17,159 bases of DNA from an uncultured Prevotellaceae bacterium (GTDB taxonomy: Bacteria > Bacteroidota > Bacteroidia > Bacteroidales > Bacteroidaceae). The notes under the pieces were generated by a model that was given only the letters and a program-made list of their open reading frames with translations, was not told the DNA's origin and did no database searches. Made by a program: the position numbers and the translations under genes. The DNA lies in assembly GCA_946403615.1 (NCBI GenBank), contig CAMJAO010000015.1, positions 1 through 17,159 on the forward strand, read 5' to 3'. Positions 1 to 6,608 of this stretch are shown one piece after another. The stretch's first letter is position 1, and each line of letters opens with the position of its first letter.

Positions 1-1094
1 GGCATCTCTTTCATCAGGATATTCATCGAGCAGCCCGAGGGCATGGCGGGCGTAACTCCTACGATGTGCTCATTGCGGCGTGCCAGTTCGAGTAATGTCT
101 CGCCAAACACCTGTTGGAATTTCGGCGGTTTGTTCACCTCGTCGGATTTGATGCGCTGGCCCGTCTCTGCGTCGAATTTTCCCGGAGCATGCCAAATGGT
201 TGCCTCTTGTTCTGCTGGTCCGAACCCTTTTCCCTTGATGGTGTGCAGGTGGAGCAGTTTGGGCCCTTTCATGTCCTTCAGTTGGCGCAGCAGTCTGACG
301 ATGTTTTTCACATCGTGGCCGTCGAAAGGTCCGAAATATCGGATGTTCATACCCTCGAATACGTTCTGCTGATGACTGATGGCCGATTTCAGGGCGTTGT
401 TCAGACGTATCAGTCCGTGGCGCCGGTCGTCGTTCATCATGCCGCGCTTGTTGAGCCACCGCGAGAGTTTGAATCGCAGTTTGTTGTACGTCTCGTTGGT
501 GTTCAGACTCAGCAGATATTGTTTCATGCCGCCCACGGAGCGGTCGATGCTCATGTTATTGTCATTGAGGATGACGAGCAGGTCATTGGGCGTTGACGAA
601 GCGTTGTTGAGCCCTTCAAAGGCAAGTCCGCCGCTCATGGCTCCGTCGCCGATGACCGCCACGACATGACGGTTTTCTTTCTTCATCGCCGCTGCCACTG
701 CCATGCCCAGTGCCGCCGAGACGGAGTTGGATGCGTGGCCACAGGTGAAGGTGTCGTACTCGCTCTCCATGGGCGAGGGGAAGGGCCGGATGCCGTGCAT
801 CTTGCGGTTGGTGCAGAACTGGTCGCGACGGCCGGTTAATATTTTGTGTCCATAAGCCTGATGCCCTACATCCCACACGATGCGGTCATCGGGGGTGTGA
901 TAGACATAATGCAAGGCTACAGTCAATTCCACCACGCCCAGGCTGGAAGCCAGATGGCCGGGGTTGACTGACAGTTCGTCTATGATGTCTTGCCGCAACT
1001 CCTGACACAGTTGCGGTAATTGATCCACACCGAGTTTTCTTAGGTCTTCGGGGTATTTTATTTTGCTTAACAGTTCGTATTTTTCCTGTTCCAT
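1..1094 (-). CDS. dxs: 1-deoxy-D-xylulose-5-phosphate synthase, N-terminal 364 residues (cut by window edge)
   Basis: Condenses pyruvate with glyceraldehyde 3-phosphate to DXP, the first step of the MEP isoprenoid pathway and a precursor for thiamine and pyridoxal; cytoplasmic, thiamine diphosphate dependent. The reading frame begins at the ATG at 1094 (MEQEKYELLSKIKYPEDLRK) and stays open to base 1. Visible family signatures are NPGHLASSLGVVELT (His48), WDVGHQAYGHKI (73-84), TCGHASNS (117-124) and the cofactor motif GDGAMSGG (149-156), followed by LNDNNMSI with Asn179 as the likely Mg ligand. The last visible residues GVTPAMPSGC match the start of the second domain. Full-length Dxs is about 630 residues, so roughly 270 lie outside the window. 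It follows the DUF3298 lipoprotein on the same strand after a 163-base gap holding its own promoter-like element, so separate transcription is likely. The identification is firm. Confidence 0.97.
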   Translation of the reverse strand, partial: MEQEKYELLSKIKYPEDLRKLGVDQLPQLCQELRQDIIDELSVNPGHLASSLGVVELTVALHYVYHTPDDRIVWDVGHQAYGHKILTGRRDQFCTNRKMHGIRPFPSPMESEYDTFTCGHASNSVSAALGMAVAAAMKKENRHVVAVIGDGAMSGGLAFEGLNNASSTPNDLLVILNDNNMSIDRSVGGMKQYLLSLNTNETYNKLRFKLSRWLNKRGMMNDDRRHGLIRLNNALKSAISHQQNVFEGMNIRYFGPFDGHDVKNIVRLLRQLKDMKGPKLLHLHTIKGKGFGPAEQEATIWHAPGKFDAETGQRIKSDEVNKPPKFQQVFGETLLELARRNEHIVGVTPAMPSGCSMNILMKEM

Positions 1095-1121
1095 AGCATT
1101 TGGGATACGAAAAGGCAGTTG

Positions 1122-1129
1122 CAAAATTA
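1122..1129 (-). promoter_or_regulatory. Promoter -7 element for dxs
   Basis: Read on the minus strand this is TAATTTTG, an exact match to the Bacteroidota -7 consensus TAnnTTTG, 27 bases before the dxs ATG. A TTTG that could serve as the -33 element lies at 1153-1156 (minus strand). The spacing is about 23 bases, a little longer than the usual 19-21. The region is AT-rich, so a chance match is possible. Confidence 0.5.
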
Positions 1130-1257
1130 CTGCAAAATATCGAATAAGCACTCAAAATGAAAGAAATTTCATTTTATGCCCTGTGATATGGTCGTAAAAT
1201 TGAGACAAATCAAAGAATCCGTTCCATTTTTACGCACCCCTTTATCCCGATTTTGAT

Positions 1258-2157
1258 TTATCCTATCCCGTCGTCATCATCGTTGGCGATGAATTTCCAG
1301 TCTTTGAACAGCGCTTTTGCTTCGTCGTTGAAATATTTGATGATGTCGCTCAGGTCGATGTTTATCTCGATGATGCCGTCAGAGTAAGTCGCAATCTCGT
1401 TTTCCTGATAGAGATATCTTATGCTGCCGTCAGACAGGTAAGGTTGGGTGGTGGGCATTCCACCGTCGCGCACATACTGTTTCAGGTTGTCATCCACGTC
1501 TTCGACTATCAGTTTTTTGATGACGTCTTCAGGTGTTTTGTCAAAGAAATTCGTAATTCGTTTCCCATCGGATAAACGGAAAGTCATACCTCGCTGTTCA
1601 CGGGTGGGATGTGCACCGCCCATATATTGATAGACCTTCGCCTCATAACTGACATACAGACTATTAGATTCTATCCGCTCAATCTCCACCTCCACTTCCA
1701 TTCCGGGGCAGTTCTCGTCCCAATCCTCAGTCAGATAGTTCATCCATGCCTGCGCATAGTATTCTACCAATGCTTCCTTGTCATTCAGGTCGCCGGTGTA
1801 CTGCGGTTTTTGCTTGTTCTCGCCGGGCATGAAAACCATGGGTGCTACCAATTGTTCCATGATGTATTCGCGGGTGGATTGCAAGGCTTTTTCGGGACCG
1901 GAAATAGGATAATCCACCTCTATCTTGAGGTCGAGATTCTTCTTGTTGTCGTGTTTGGTCACTTTCACTTTTTTCTTCTCGAAACTCTCTTCAGTGGCGT
2001 CACCACCTTTGCCCGTAGGCTCATCGGCTGTGATGGCGGTCTGATTCTCACTGTCAGCAACAGCATTGGCTGGAACCGACTCTTTCGACTTCTGACATCC
2101 GGCCAGCGTCATTCCTGTGAAGAATGCGGCGATGGCAATGTAATAATATTTCTTCAT
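1258..2157 (-). CDS. Exported lipoprotein with DUF3298 (RsiV-like) domain
   Basis: The 299-residue product has a lipoprotein signal peptide with a clean lipobox (TLAGC, Cys21), so it should be anchored to a membrane facing the periplasm or cell surface. The ATG at 2157 was chosen because it starts the signal peptide; the frame is open a further 38 codons upstream, but that stretch has no leader character. Residues 24-65 are low-complexity and charged. The folded part (about 64-290) resembles the DUF4163/DUF3298 group: the YMGGAHP motif at 178-184, then RLSDGKRIT, and near the end LYQENEIATYSDGI, comparable to the conserved tail of DUF3298. Related domains form the sensor part of anti-sigma factor RsiV, but no sigma factor or membrane-spanning anti-sigma part is seen here. 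It ends in an Asp run (DDDDGIG). It starts 67 bases after the TraB/GumN gene, with no promoter match in the gap, so co-transcription is likely. Its biochemical role is unknown. Confidence 0.85.
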   Translation of the reverse strand: MKKYYYIAIAAFFTGMTLAGCQKSKESVPANAVADSENQTAITADEPTGKGGDATEESFEKKKVKVTKHDNKKNLDLKIEVDYPISGPEKALQSTREYIMEQLVAPMVFMPGENKQKPQYTGDLNDKEALVEYYAQAWMNYLTEDWDENCPGMEVEVEIERIESNSLYVSYEAKVYQYMGGAHPTREQRGMTFRLSDGKRITNFFDKTPEDVIKKLIVEDVDDNLKQYVRDGGMPTTQPYLSDGSIRYLYQENEIATYSDGIIEINIDLSDIIKYFNDEAKALFKDWKFIANDDDDGIG

Positions 2158-2224
2158 GATATTTAGGTGATTTAGGGGATTTGTCATTGATGAGAATAAT
2201 GGGAGCAATGGGTGTAGAAGGGTA

Positions 2225-3136
2225 TTATGGGAGTTTGTTAGGGTAGGGGGAGACGTTGTATCCTGCTTCACGAAGGAGATTGAGTACGCCTTTTTCGCCG
2301 AAGAGGTGGGCGGCTCCTACGGCAAAGAGGGTTGATTTATCTTGCATGATGGCAGGCATCTTTGTCAACCAGTCAGCATTGCGGTTGTCGATGATGCGGG
2401 CCTCCTCTTCGGGGGTGTCGTCACAGGCGTCGCCTGTTTTAATGTCCATAGCTGTTTTCAGGCCTTCCAGATCCTGTGCAAAATAGTATTTGATAACCAA
2501 TTCGGCTATCTGGTCGATGATGTCGGGGTGATCGACCATGCACAGGAGCAGTTGTTTTTGTCGCTCAATCGTGTTGCTGCAGAAAAGAGCATTTATCTGG
2601 AAATCAGCCGTTTCCAGACCTCCAACCTCTTTTCCTAATTCTGTGGCATATTGCTGTAAATACAGGTCAATGCCGTTAGCCACATTCAGACTGTTGCTTT
2701 TCTTGACATAGTTGAGCACCTCTAAAGTGGTGCTGACGGCTTGAGGTGTCATCCTCTCCATCTGCGACACTAACACGGAACCTGCCAAAGGACCGGCCAA
2801 ATTGTTCGTGTAATCTTTGATGCGTGTCATCTCCTCAGGAGTGAACAATTTACTGAGTGTCATGCCTTCGGGCAACATCATGGCTTGTTGGGCTTTCGCC
2901 GCGATGTCGGGTTTGAGCATCTCCGACTGCACCAGTTCGCCATACACCTGTTGGCAACTTTTGATGACATCGCGCAATCCCTGAATGGAGTCGGTAAAAG
3001 AGCTCGGAGCCATATGATATGTGCCTACGATGTACGACGGTTTTCCCAGACCATTGCCGCTGATTTGGTAGAGTAATTGCGCCTGCACGGCAGTCGCCAG
3101 ACAAATAGAGAACAGAACAGTAAGAATTCTTTTCAT
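2225..3136 (-). CDS. TraB/GumN family exported protein
   Basis: A 303-residue protein with a signal peptide (MKRILTVLFSICLATAVQA, cleavage near residue 19). Two family hallmarks are present: GTYHM at 38-42 near the N-terminus and VGAAHLFGEKGVLNLLREAG from about 273 near the C-terminus. In the TraB/Tiki/GumN superfamily the paired G-x-x-H motifs are thought to form a metal-dependent peptidase-like active site, though bacterial GumN members have no settled substrate. The length fits the family (about 280-300 residues). It is the first gene of a minus-strand unit with the DUF3298 lipoprotein and is divergent from the PanE-like gene. A TAnnTTTG element lies 23 bases before the ATG. Family assignment is firm; function is only inferred as envelope-associated. 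Confidence 0.9.
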   Translation of the reverse strand: MKRILTVLFSICLATAVQAQLLYQISGNGLGKPSYIVGTYHMAPSSFTDSIQGLRDVIKSCQQVYGELVQSEMLKPDIAAKAQQAMMLPEGMTLSKLFTPEEMTRIKDYTNNLAGPLAGSVLVSQMERMTPQAVSTTLEVLNYVKKSNSLNVANGIDLYLQQYATELGKEVGGLETADFQINALFCSNTIERQKQLLLCMVDHPDIIDQIAELVIKYYFAQDLEGLKTAMDIKTGDACDDTPEEEARIIDNRNADWLTKMPAIMQDKSTLFAVGAAHLFGEKGVLNLLREAGYNVSPYPNKLP

Positions 3137-3158
3137 GATTTCAATCAGTTTATTGCTG

Positions 3159-3166
3159 CAAAAATA
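3159..3166 (-). promoter_or_regulatory. Promoter -7 element for the TraB/GumN gene
   Basis: The minus strand reads TATTTTTG, matching TAnnTTTG, 23 bases before the ATG at 3136. A TTTG at 3189-3192 (minus strand), about 22 bases further upstream, could be the -33 element. It faces away from the plus-strand promoter at 3269-3276, so the 158-base gap looks like a true divergent promoter region. Confidence 0.55.
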
Positions 3167-3268
3167 AGGTTTTTTTTTGAAAAAGCGTCAAATTCTACTT
3201 TTAATTCTTCTATCCTCTTATATTTCGTATTTCATGATTAGCATTTCGTTTTTTCAAAATAATTGTCG

Positions 3269-3276
3269 TATATTTG
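3269..3276 (+). promoter_or_regulatory. Promoter -7 element for the PanE-like gene
   Basis: TATATTTG matches TAnnTTTG exactly and lies 18 bases before the ATG at 3295. A start site six or seven bases downstream would leave a very short leader of about 12 bases. The upstream -33 region is T-rich (3243-3255) without a perfect TTTG. Confidence 0.5.
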
Positions 3277-3294
3277 CAGCGATATTGTAGAAAG

Positions 3295-4209
3295 ATGAAA
3301 TACGCAGTGATTGGCACAGGCGCCATAGGAGGATATTATGGCTCGAAATTGGCGCGTGCGGGGCAGGAAGTGCATTTCCTGCTTCATCGTGATTATGACT
3401 ATGTTGTAGAAAACGGCTTGACGGTCGATTCGTGTGACGGATCGTTTGTACTGCCTCATGTCAACGCTTATCAGTCGGTAGAACAGATGCCGAAGTGCGA
3501 CGTGGTGCTTGTGGGATTGAAAACTACCAACAACCACCTCTTGGCGAAGTTGTTGCCTCCTCTGCTGCATGAGCGTTCGCTTGTGTTGCTGATTCAAAAC
3601 GGCATTGGCGTGGAGCATGATGTTCAGCAGATGGTTCCCGGGGCATGGTTGGCCGCCGGATTGGCGTTTATATGCAGTGCGAAGACCGAACCGGGGCGTA
3701 TCTCGCATCAGTGCTACGGCAGCATTAATATCGGCAATTACTCCTGTGCGGACAAGGCTGTGATGGCAGCGCTCGTCGATGATTTCCGCGAGGCGGGCAT
3801 ACAGACTGCTCAAGTGGAGTATCAAGAGGCTCGTTGGCGTAAAGCCGTGTGGAATATGCCTTTCAACGGGATGACTGTGGCGCTCAACGCACAGACCGAC
3901 ATGCTGTTGAACAATCCCCAGACGGAGCGGCTTATCTATGACCAGATGATGGAAGTCATCAATGCTGCGAGAGCCTGCGGGGTGACTACACTCGACTCTT
4001 CGTTTGCTGACAAGATGATGGAGATGACCCGTGCGATGGTGCCTTATTCTCCGAGCATGAAACTCGATTACGATTTCCACCGTCCCATGGAGATTGGCTA
4101 TATCTATTCACGCCCCATCCGCATTGCTGCCGAGGCGGGAAGCCCGATGCCTAAATTGGAGATGCTCGAGGCCGAACTGCGGTATATTGAGCAGTATAAT
4201 CGTAAATAG
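3295..4209 (+). CDS. panE: 2-dehydropantoate 2-reductase family protein (PanE/ApbA)
   Basis: Predicted NADPH-dependent reduction of ketopantoate to pantoate, a step of pantothenate and CoA synthesis, in the cytoplasm. The 304-residue length is normal for the family. The nucleotide-binding loop is GTGAIGGYYG at 7-16, right after the first beta strand, which supports the ATG at 3295 over the upstream in-frame codon at 3274. The catalytic Lys183 sits in WRKAVWNMPFN (181-191), giving the K-x3-N-x3-N pattern (Lys183, Asn187, Asn191). The substrate-binding segment YSPSMKLD (251-258) with RPMEIGYI (Glu266) is also present. No panB, panC or panD neighbour is visible. The broader family includes reductases acting on other 2-keto acids, so the exact substrate is inferred. 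The aminopeptidase gene follows 170 bases downstream. Confidence 0.88.
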   Translation: MKYAVIGTGAIGGYYGSKLARAGQEVHFLLHRDYDYVVENGLTVDSCDGSFVLPHVNAYQSVEQMPKCDVVLVGLKTTNNHLLAKLLPPLLHERSLVLLIQNGIGVEHDVQQMVPGAWLAAGLAFICSAKTEPGRISHQCYGSINIGNYSCADKAVMAALVDDFREAGIQTAQVEYQEARWRKAVWNMPFNGMTVALNAQTDMLLNNPQTERLIYDQMMEVINAARACGVTTLDSSFADKMMEMTRAMVPYSPSMKLDYDFHRPMEIGYIYSRPIRIAAEAGSPMPKLEMLEAELRYIEQYNRK

Positions 4210-4214
4210 TAGTT

Positions 4215-4357
4215 GAGGAGTGAAGGAAGTTGAGATGTGAAACCATTACTCCTCTACTCCCAATTAGTGAACTATTGTCTTCACTCCTCCGGTCCCTAGA
4301 AAGCCCCATCAGCGGACTATTGTCTTCACTCCTTCACTCCTCCATTCCTTCACTCCT
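4215..4357 (+). repeat. Pyrimidine-rich repeat patch (ttcactcct units)
   Basis: The 170-base gap between the reductase and the aminopeptidase contains an 18-base direct repeat, actattgtcttcactcct, at 4271-4288 and 4316-4333. The 9-mer ttcactcct occurs at 4280-4288, 4325-4333, 4333-4341 and 4349-4357. An inverted copy, gaggagtgaagg at 4215-4226, is the exact reverse complement of 4331-4342, so the transcript could fold into a long-range stem. No TAnnTTTG promoter was found in this gap. Confidence 0.8.
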
Positions 4358-4379
4358 TAAAATTTAATCACTCCATATT

Positions 4380-5789
4380 ATGACTTATCAATTTAGAATC
4401 AAAAGCCTGCTCGCCGCAATGGTTGTGGCGGCCACATCGTTTGCTCAGACAAACAACGGCGGCATCTCTCCGCAAATGTTGAAACAAATAGAACAGTCGC
4501 AGGGCTCGGGCAGTGTCAACAAGGCATTGTTCAACGCCATAGCCGCCAATTCTATCGACAATCTGGCGAAAAACTTCAGCAATGAGGGACCTGTCGATAC
4601 CTATTTCAGCAACGAGACGAAGAAACAGTCGATACATGACCAGAAGAGCAGCGGACGTTGCTGGCTGTTCAGCGGACTCAACGTGCTGCGGTCTGATTTC
4701 GCCCTGAAGAGCGATTCGCTCACCGTGGAATATTCACAGGCTTATCTTTTCTTCTACGACCAGTTGGAGAAAGCCAACCTGATGTTGCAAGGCATCATCG
4801 ACACGGCTAAGAAACCTATCGACGACCTCCGGGTGCAGTTCTTCTTCAAGACTCCCATCGGCGACGGCGGTACCTTCTGCGGCGTGGCCGATTTGGCTGA
4901 GAAATACGGTCTGGTGCCCATGAGCGTCATGCCTGAGTCATATAGCGCCGACAACACCTCGCGTATGTCGTCGATTGTCAAGTCAAAACTGCGTGAGTAT
5001 GGACTGGAACTGCGCCAAATGGTTGCCGACGGCAAAAAAGCGGCAAACATCCAGTCGCGCAAGACCGAGATGCTCGGCACCATCTACCACATTCTGGCTA
5101 TCACGCTGGGTGAGCCCGTCAAGGAATTCACCTACGCTTTCAAAGACAAGAACGGCAAACAGCAGAGCGCACCTAAACGTTATACCCCGAAATCTTTCTA
5201 CGAGGAGACGGTGGGCGGCCCGATCAATGGCACATTCATCATGGCGATGAACGACCCGCGCCGTCCCTATTACAAGACCTACGAGGTGGAATACGACCGT
5301 CATACCTACGACGGACACAACTGGAAATACATCAACCTGCCGATGGAGGACATCGAGAAAATGGCCATCGCTTCCATTAAAGACGGACATAAGTTGTATT
5401 CCTCGTACGATGTGGGCAAGCAATTCGACCGCAAACGCGGCTATCTCGACCTCGACAATTACGATTATGAGTCGCTCTTCGGCACGACCTTCACCATGAA
5501 CAAGGCGCAGCGCATCATGACTTTCGACAGCGGTTCGACACATGCCATGACGCTGACCGCCGTGGATCTGGACGAGAATGGCAATGCGAAGAAATGGAAG
5601 GTGGAAAACTCATGGGGTCCGAGTTACGGACAGTCGGGCTGTCTCATCATGACCGAGCGCTGGATGAAGGAATACATGTTCCGCTTGGTGGTCAACAAAA
5701 AATATGTGCCGGCTGAAATCCTTGAGATGGAGAAACAAAAACCCATCATGGTGATGCCCGAAGACCCGCTGTTTATGGAGGATAAGTGA
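4380..5789 (+). CDS. pepC: Secreted aminopeptidase C / bleomycin hydrolase-type cysteine peptidase (C1B)
   Basis: A papain-fold cysteine aminopeptidase of 469 residues, about the usual PepC length (440-470). The catalytic Cys94 lies in SSGRCWLFSGLNVLR, His388 in GSTHAMTLTAVD and Asn410 in VENSWGPSYGQSG, the expected order of the C1B family. Unlike classical cytoplasmic PepC, the N-terminus carries a signal-like segment (KSLLAAMVVAATSFAQ, 8-23), so the enzyme probably works in the periplasm or outside, trimming N-terminal residues from peptides. Residues 23-70 form a linker before the conserved core. The start is the ATG at 4380, directly before the signal segment. Its leader is the repeat-rich gap after the PanE-like gene; no promoter of its own was recognised, so read-through from that gene is possible. 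Convergent with the radical SAM gene, 65 bases away. Confidence 0.93.
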   Translation: MTYQFRIKSLLAAMVVAATSFAQTNNGGISPQMLKQIEQSQGSGSVNKALFNAIAANSIDNLAKNFSNEGPVDTYFSNETKKQSIHDQKSSGRCWLFSGLNVLRSDFALKSDSLTVEYSQAYLFFYDQLEKANLMLQGIIDTAKKPIDDLRVQFFFKTPIGDGGTFCGVADLAEKYGLVPMSVMPESYSADNTSRMSSIVKSKLREYGLELRQMVADGKKAANIQSRKTEMLGTIYHILAITLGEPVKEFTYAFKDKNGKQQSAPKRYTPKSFYEETVGGPINGTFIMAMNDPRRPYYKTYEVEYDRHTYDGHNWKYINLPMEDIEKMAIASIKDGHKLYSSYDVGKQFDRKRGYLDLDNYDYESLFGTTFTMNKAQRIMTFDSGSTHAMTLTAVDLDENGNAKKWKVENSWGPSYGQSGCLIMTERWMKEYMFRLVVNKKYVPAEILEMEKQKPIMVMPEDPLFMEDK

Positions 5790-5813
5790 TATCCGTCTCT
5801 GTTGGAAATGCAG

Positions 5814-5838
5814 TTAAAGTTCTTAAGGACCTTAAAGT
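5814..5838. repeat. AT-rich direct and inverted repeat in convergent gap
   Basis: Between the two convergent genes, ttaaagt occurs at 5814-5820 and again at 5832-5838, and ttaagg (5823-5828) is mirrored by ccttaa (5830-5835). It lies where a terminator would be expected, but the single-base loop makes a simple hairpin unlikely and no clean GC stem with a T-run is present. Confidence 0.45.
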
Positions 5839-5854
5839 CTTTTCCAGACAATGT

Positions 5855-6499
5855 TCATTTTTCAGTGTGAGTTGACTCTTTATATTCTCTCACATCTGTG
5901 ATATAATCAAACTCATCGAAGCCGTGGTAACCCATGGCTTCGAGTTGTTTTCGGCTGTGGGTGATGTCGTCGGGGGTGTTGAATTCGGGGATGTGGGGCA
6001 ACCGGATGGTCACATTGTCGCATTTGCCCTGTTCGGCAAGCCATTGTAAATTGTCGATGACACGCTGGTTGTCGCGACCCGTATAGGCACGGTAGATGTC
6101 GGGATTCATGTCCTTGATATCTACCAGATAATGGTGTATGTACGGCAGAAGGCGCTTCAGATGCTCACGGTCAACGTTGAGGCTTGTTTCCATGGTGATG
6201 TGCCATTCTTGTGGCGCTATGCGACAAAACTCCTCAATGAACGTGCTCCTTTGCGCCGGTTCGCCTCCTCCGAAGGTGATGCCTCCGTCAGTGGCGAGAA
6301 AATATAGATTGTCTATCATCACCTCGTCGAGCACTTCTTGCGGCGCTTTCTGCCACCTTACGCCTTCAGGCTTCAGGCATTGGTAGTTGAGGCAATAACG
6401 GCAACGCAGGGGACAGCCATGGAATGCCACCAAGGTGGTCACTCCTATGCCGTCTGTACCGATGCGGTGGCGTTCTATGCCGATGAGGGGAAAGCGCAT
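5855..6499 (-). CDS. Radical SAM protein, glycyl-radical-enzyme activase-like
   Basis: A 214-residue radical SAM protein. The [4Fe-4S] ligands are Cys29, Cys33 and Cys36 in HGCPLRCRYCLNYQC, and the SAM-binding GGGEP is at 77-81 (GGITFGGGEPAQR). The layout resembles pyruvate formate-lyase activating enzyme and its relatives, which abstract hydrogen from a glycine of a partner enzyme. The N-terminal IGTDGIGVTTLVAFHGC corresponds to the GPGIRTVVFLKGC stretch of PflA. No eight-Cys ferredoxin insert follows the cluster, so it is of the short class. No glycyl radical enzyme is encoded in the window, so the target is unknown. The gene stands alone: upstream is the susD 3' end with a repeat-rich gap, and no TAnnTTTG was found. 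The annotation as activase is family inference; other short radical SAM enzymes remain possible. Confidence 0.85.
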   Translation of the reverse strand: MRFPLIGIERHRIGTDGIGVTTLVAFHGCPLRCRYCLNYQCLKPEGVRWQKAPQEVLDEVMIDNLYFLATDGGITFGGGEPAQRSTFIEEFCRIAPQEWHITMETSLNVDREHLKRLLPYIHHYLVDIKDMNPDIYRAYTGRDNQRVIDNLQWLAEQGKCDNVTIRLPHIPEFNTPDDITHSRKQLEAMGYHGFDEFDYITDVREYKESTHTEK

Positions 6500-6500
6500 T

Positions 6501-6578
6501 TATGGTTTATGGTTTAGGGTAGAGGGCTAAGGGCTTAGTGTCCTTACTATTTCCTCCCCTCGGGGTGGGTCAGGGAGG
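6501..6578. repeat. Short tandem repeat plus GC-rich hairpin upstream of the radical SAM gene
   Basis: Just before the radical SAM ATG the plus strand shows ttatggtttatggtttaggg (6501-6520), a heptamer repeat abutting the start codon. Further on, cctccc (6553-6558) pairs with gggagg (6573-6578), followed by five T residues at 6579-6583. This looks like an intrinsic terminator oriented on the plus strand, although no plus-strand gene leads into it. An inner palindrome cccctcgggg lies at 6556-6565. It may be a dispersed intergenic element rather than a terminator. Confidence 0.4.
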
Positions 6579-6608
6579 TTTTTCCCCTTTTGTGAGAACT
6601 GGTTGGGG

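Noticed and set aside
1609..2166. 185-codon plus-strand frame opposite the DUF3298 lipoprotein
   Set aside because: Shadow of the minus-strand gene; its composition is that of antisense translation and no family motif is seen.
2158..2271. Longer DUF3298 lipoprotein start at 2271
   Set aside because: This would overlap the TraB/GumN gene end and bury the lipoprotein signal 38 residues inside the protein.
3238..4080. 280-codon minus-strand frame opposite the PanE-like gene
   Set aside because: His/Arg-rich antisense shadow; the plus strand has the full set of reductase motifs.
4215..4357. CRISPR array in the repeated ttcactcct region
   Set aside because: Units are short, partly overlapping and irregularly spaced, with no uniform spacers and no cas gene.
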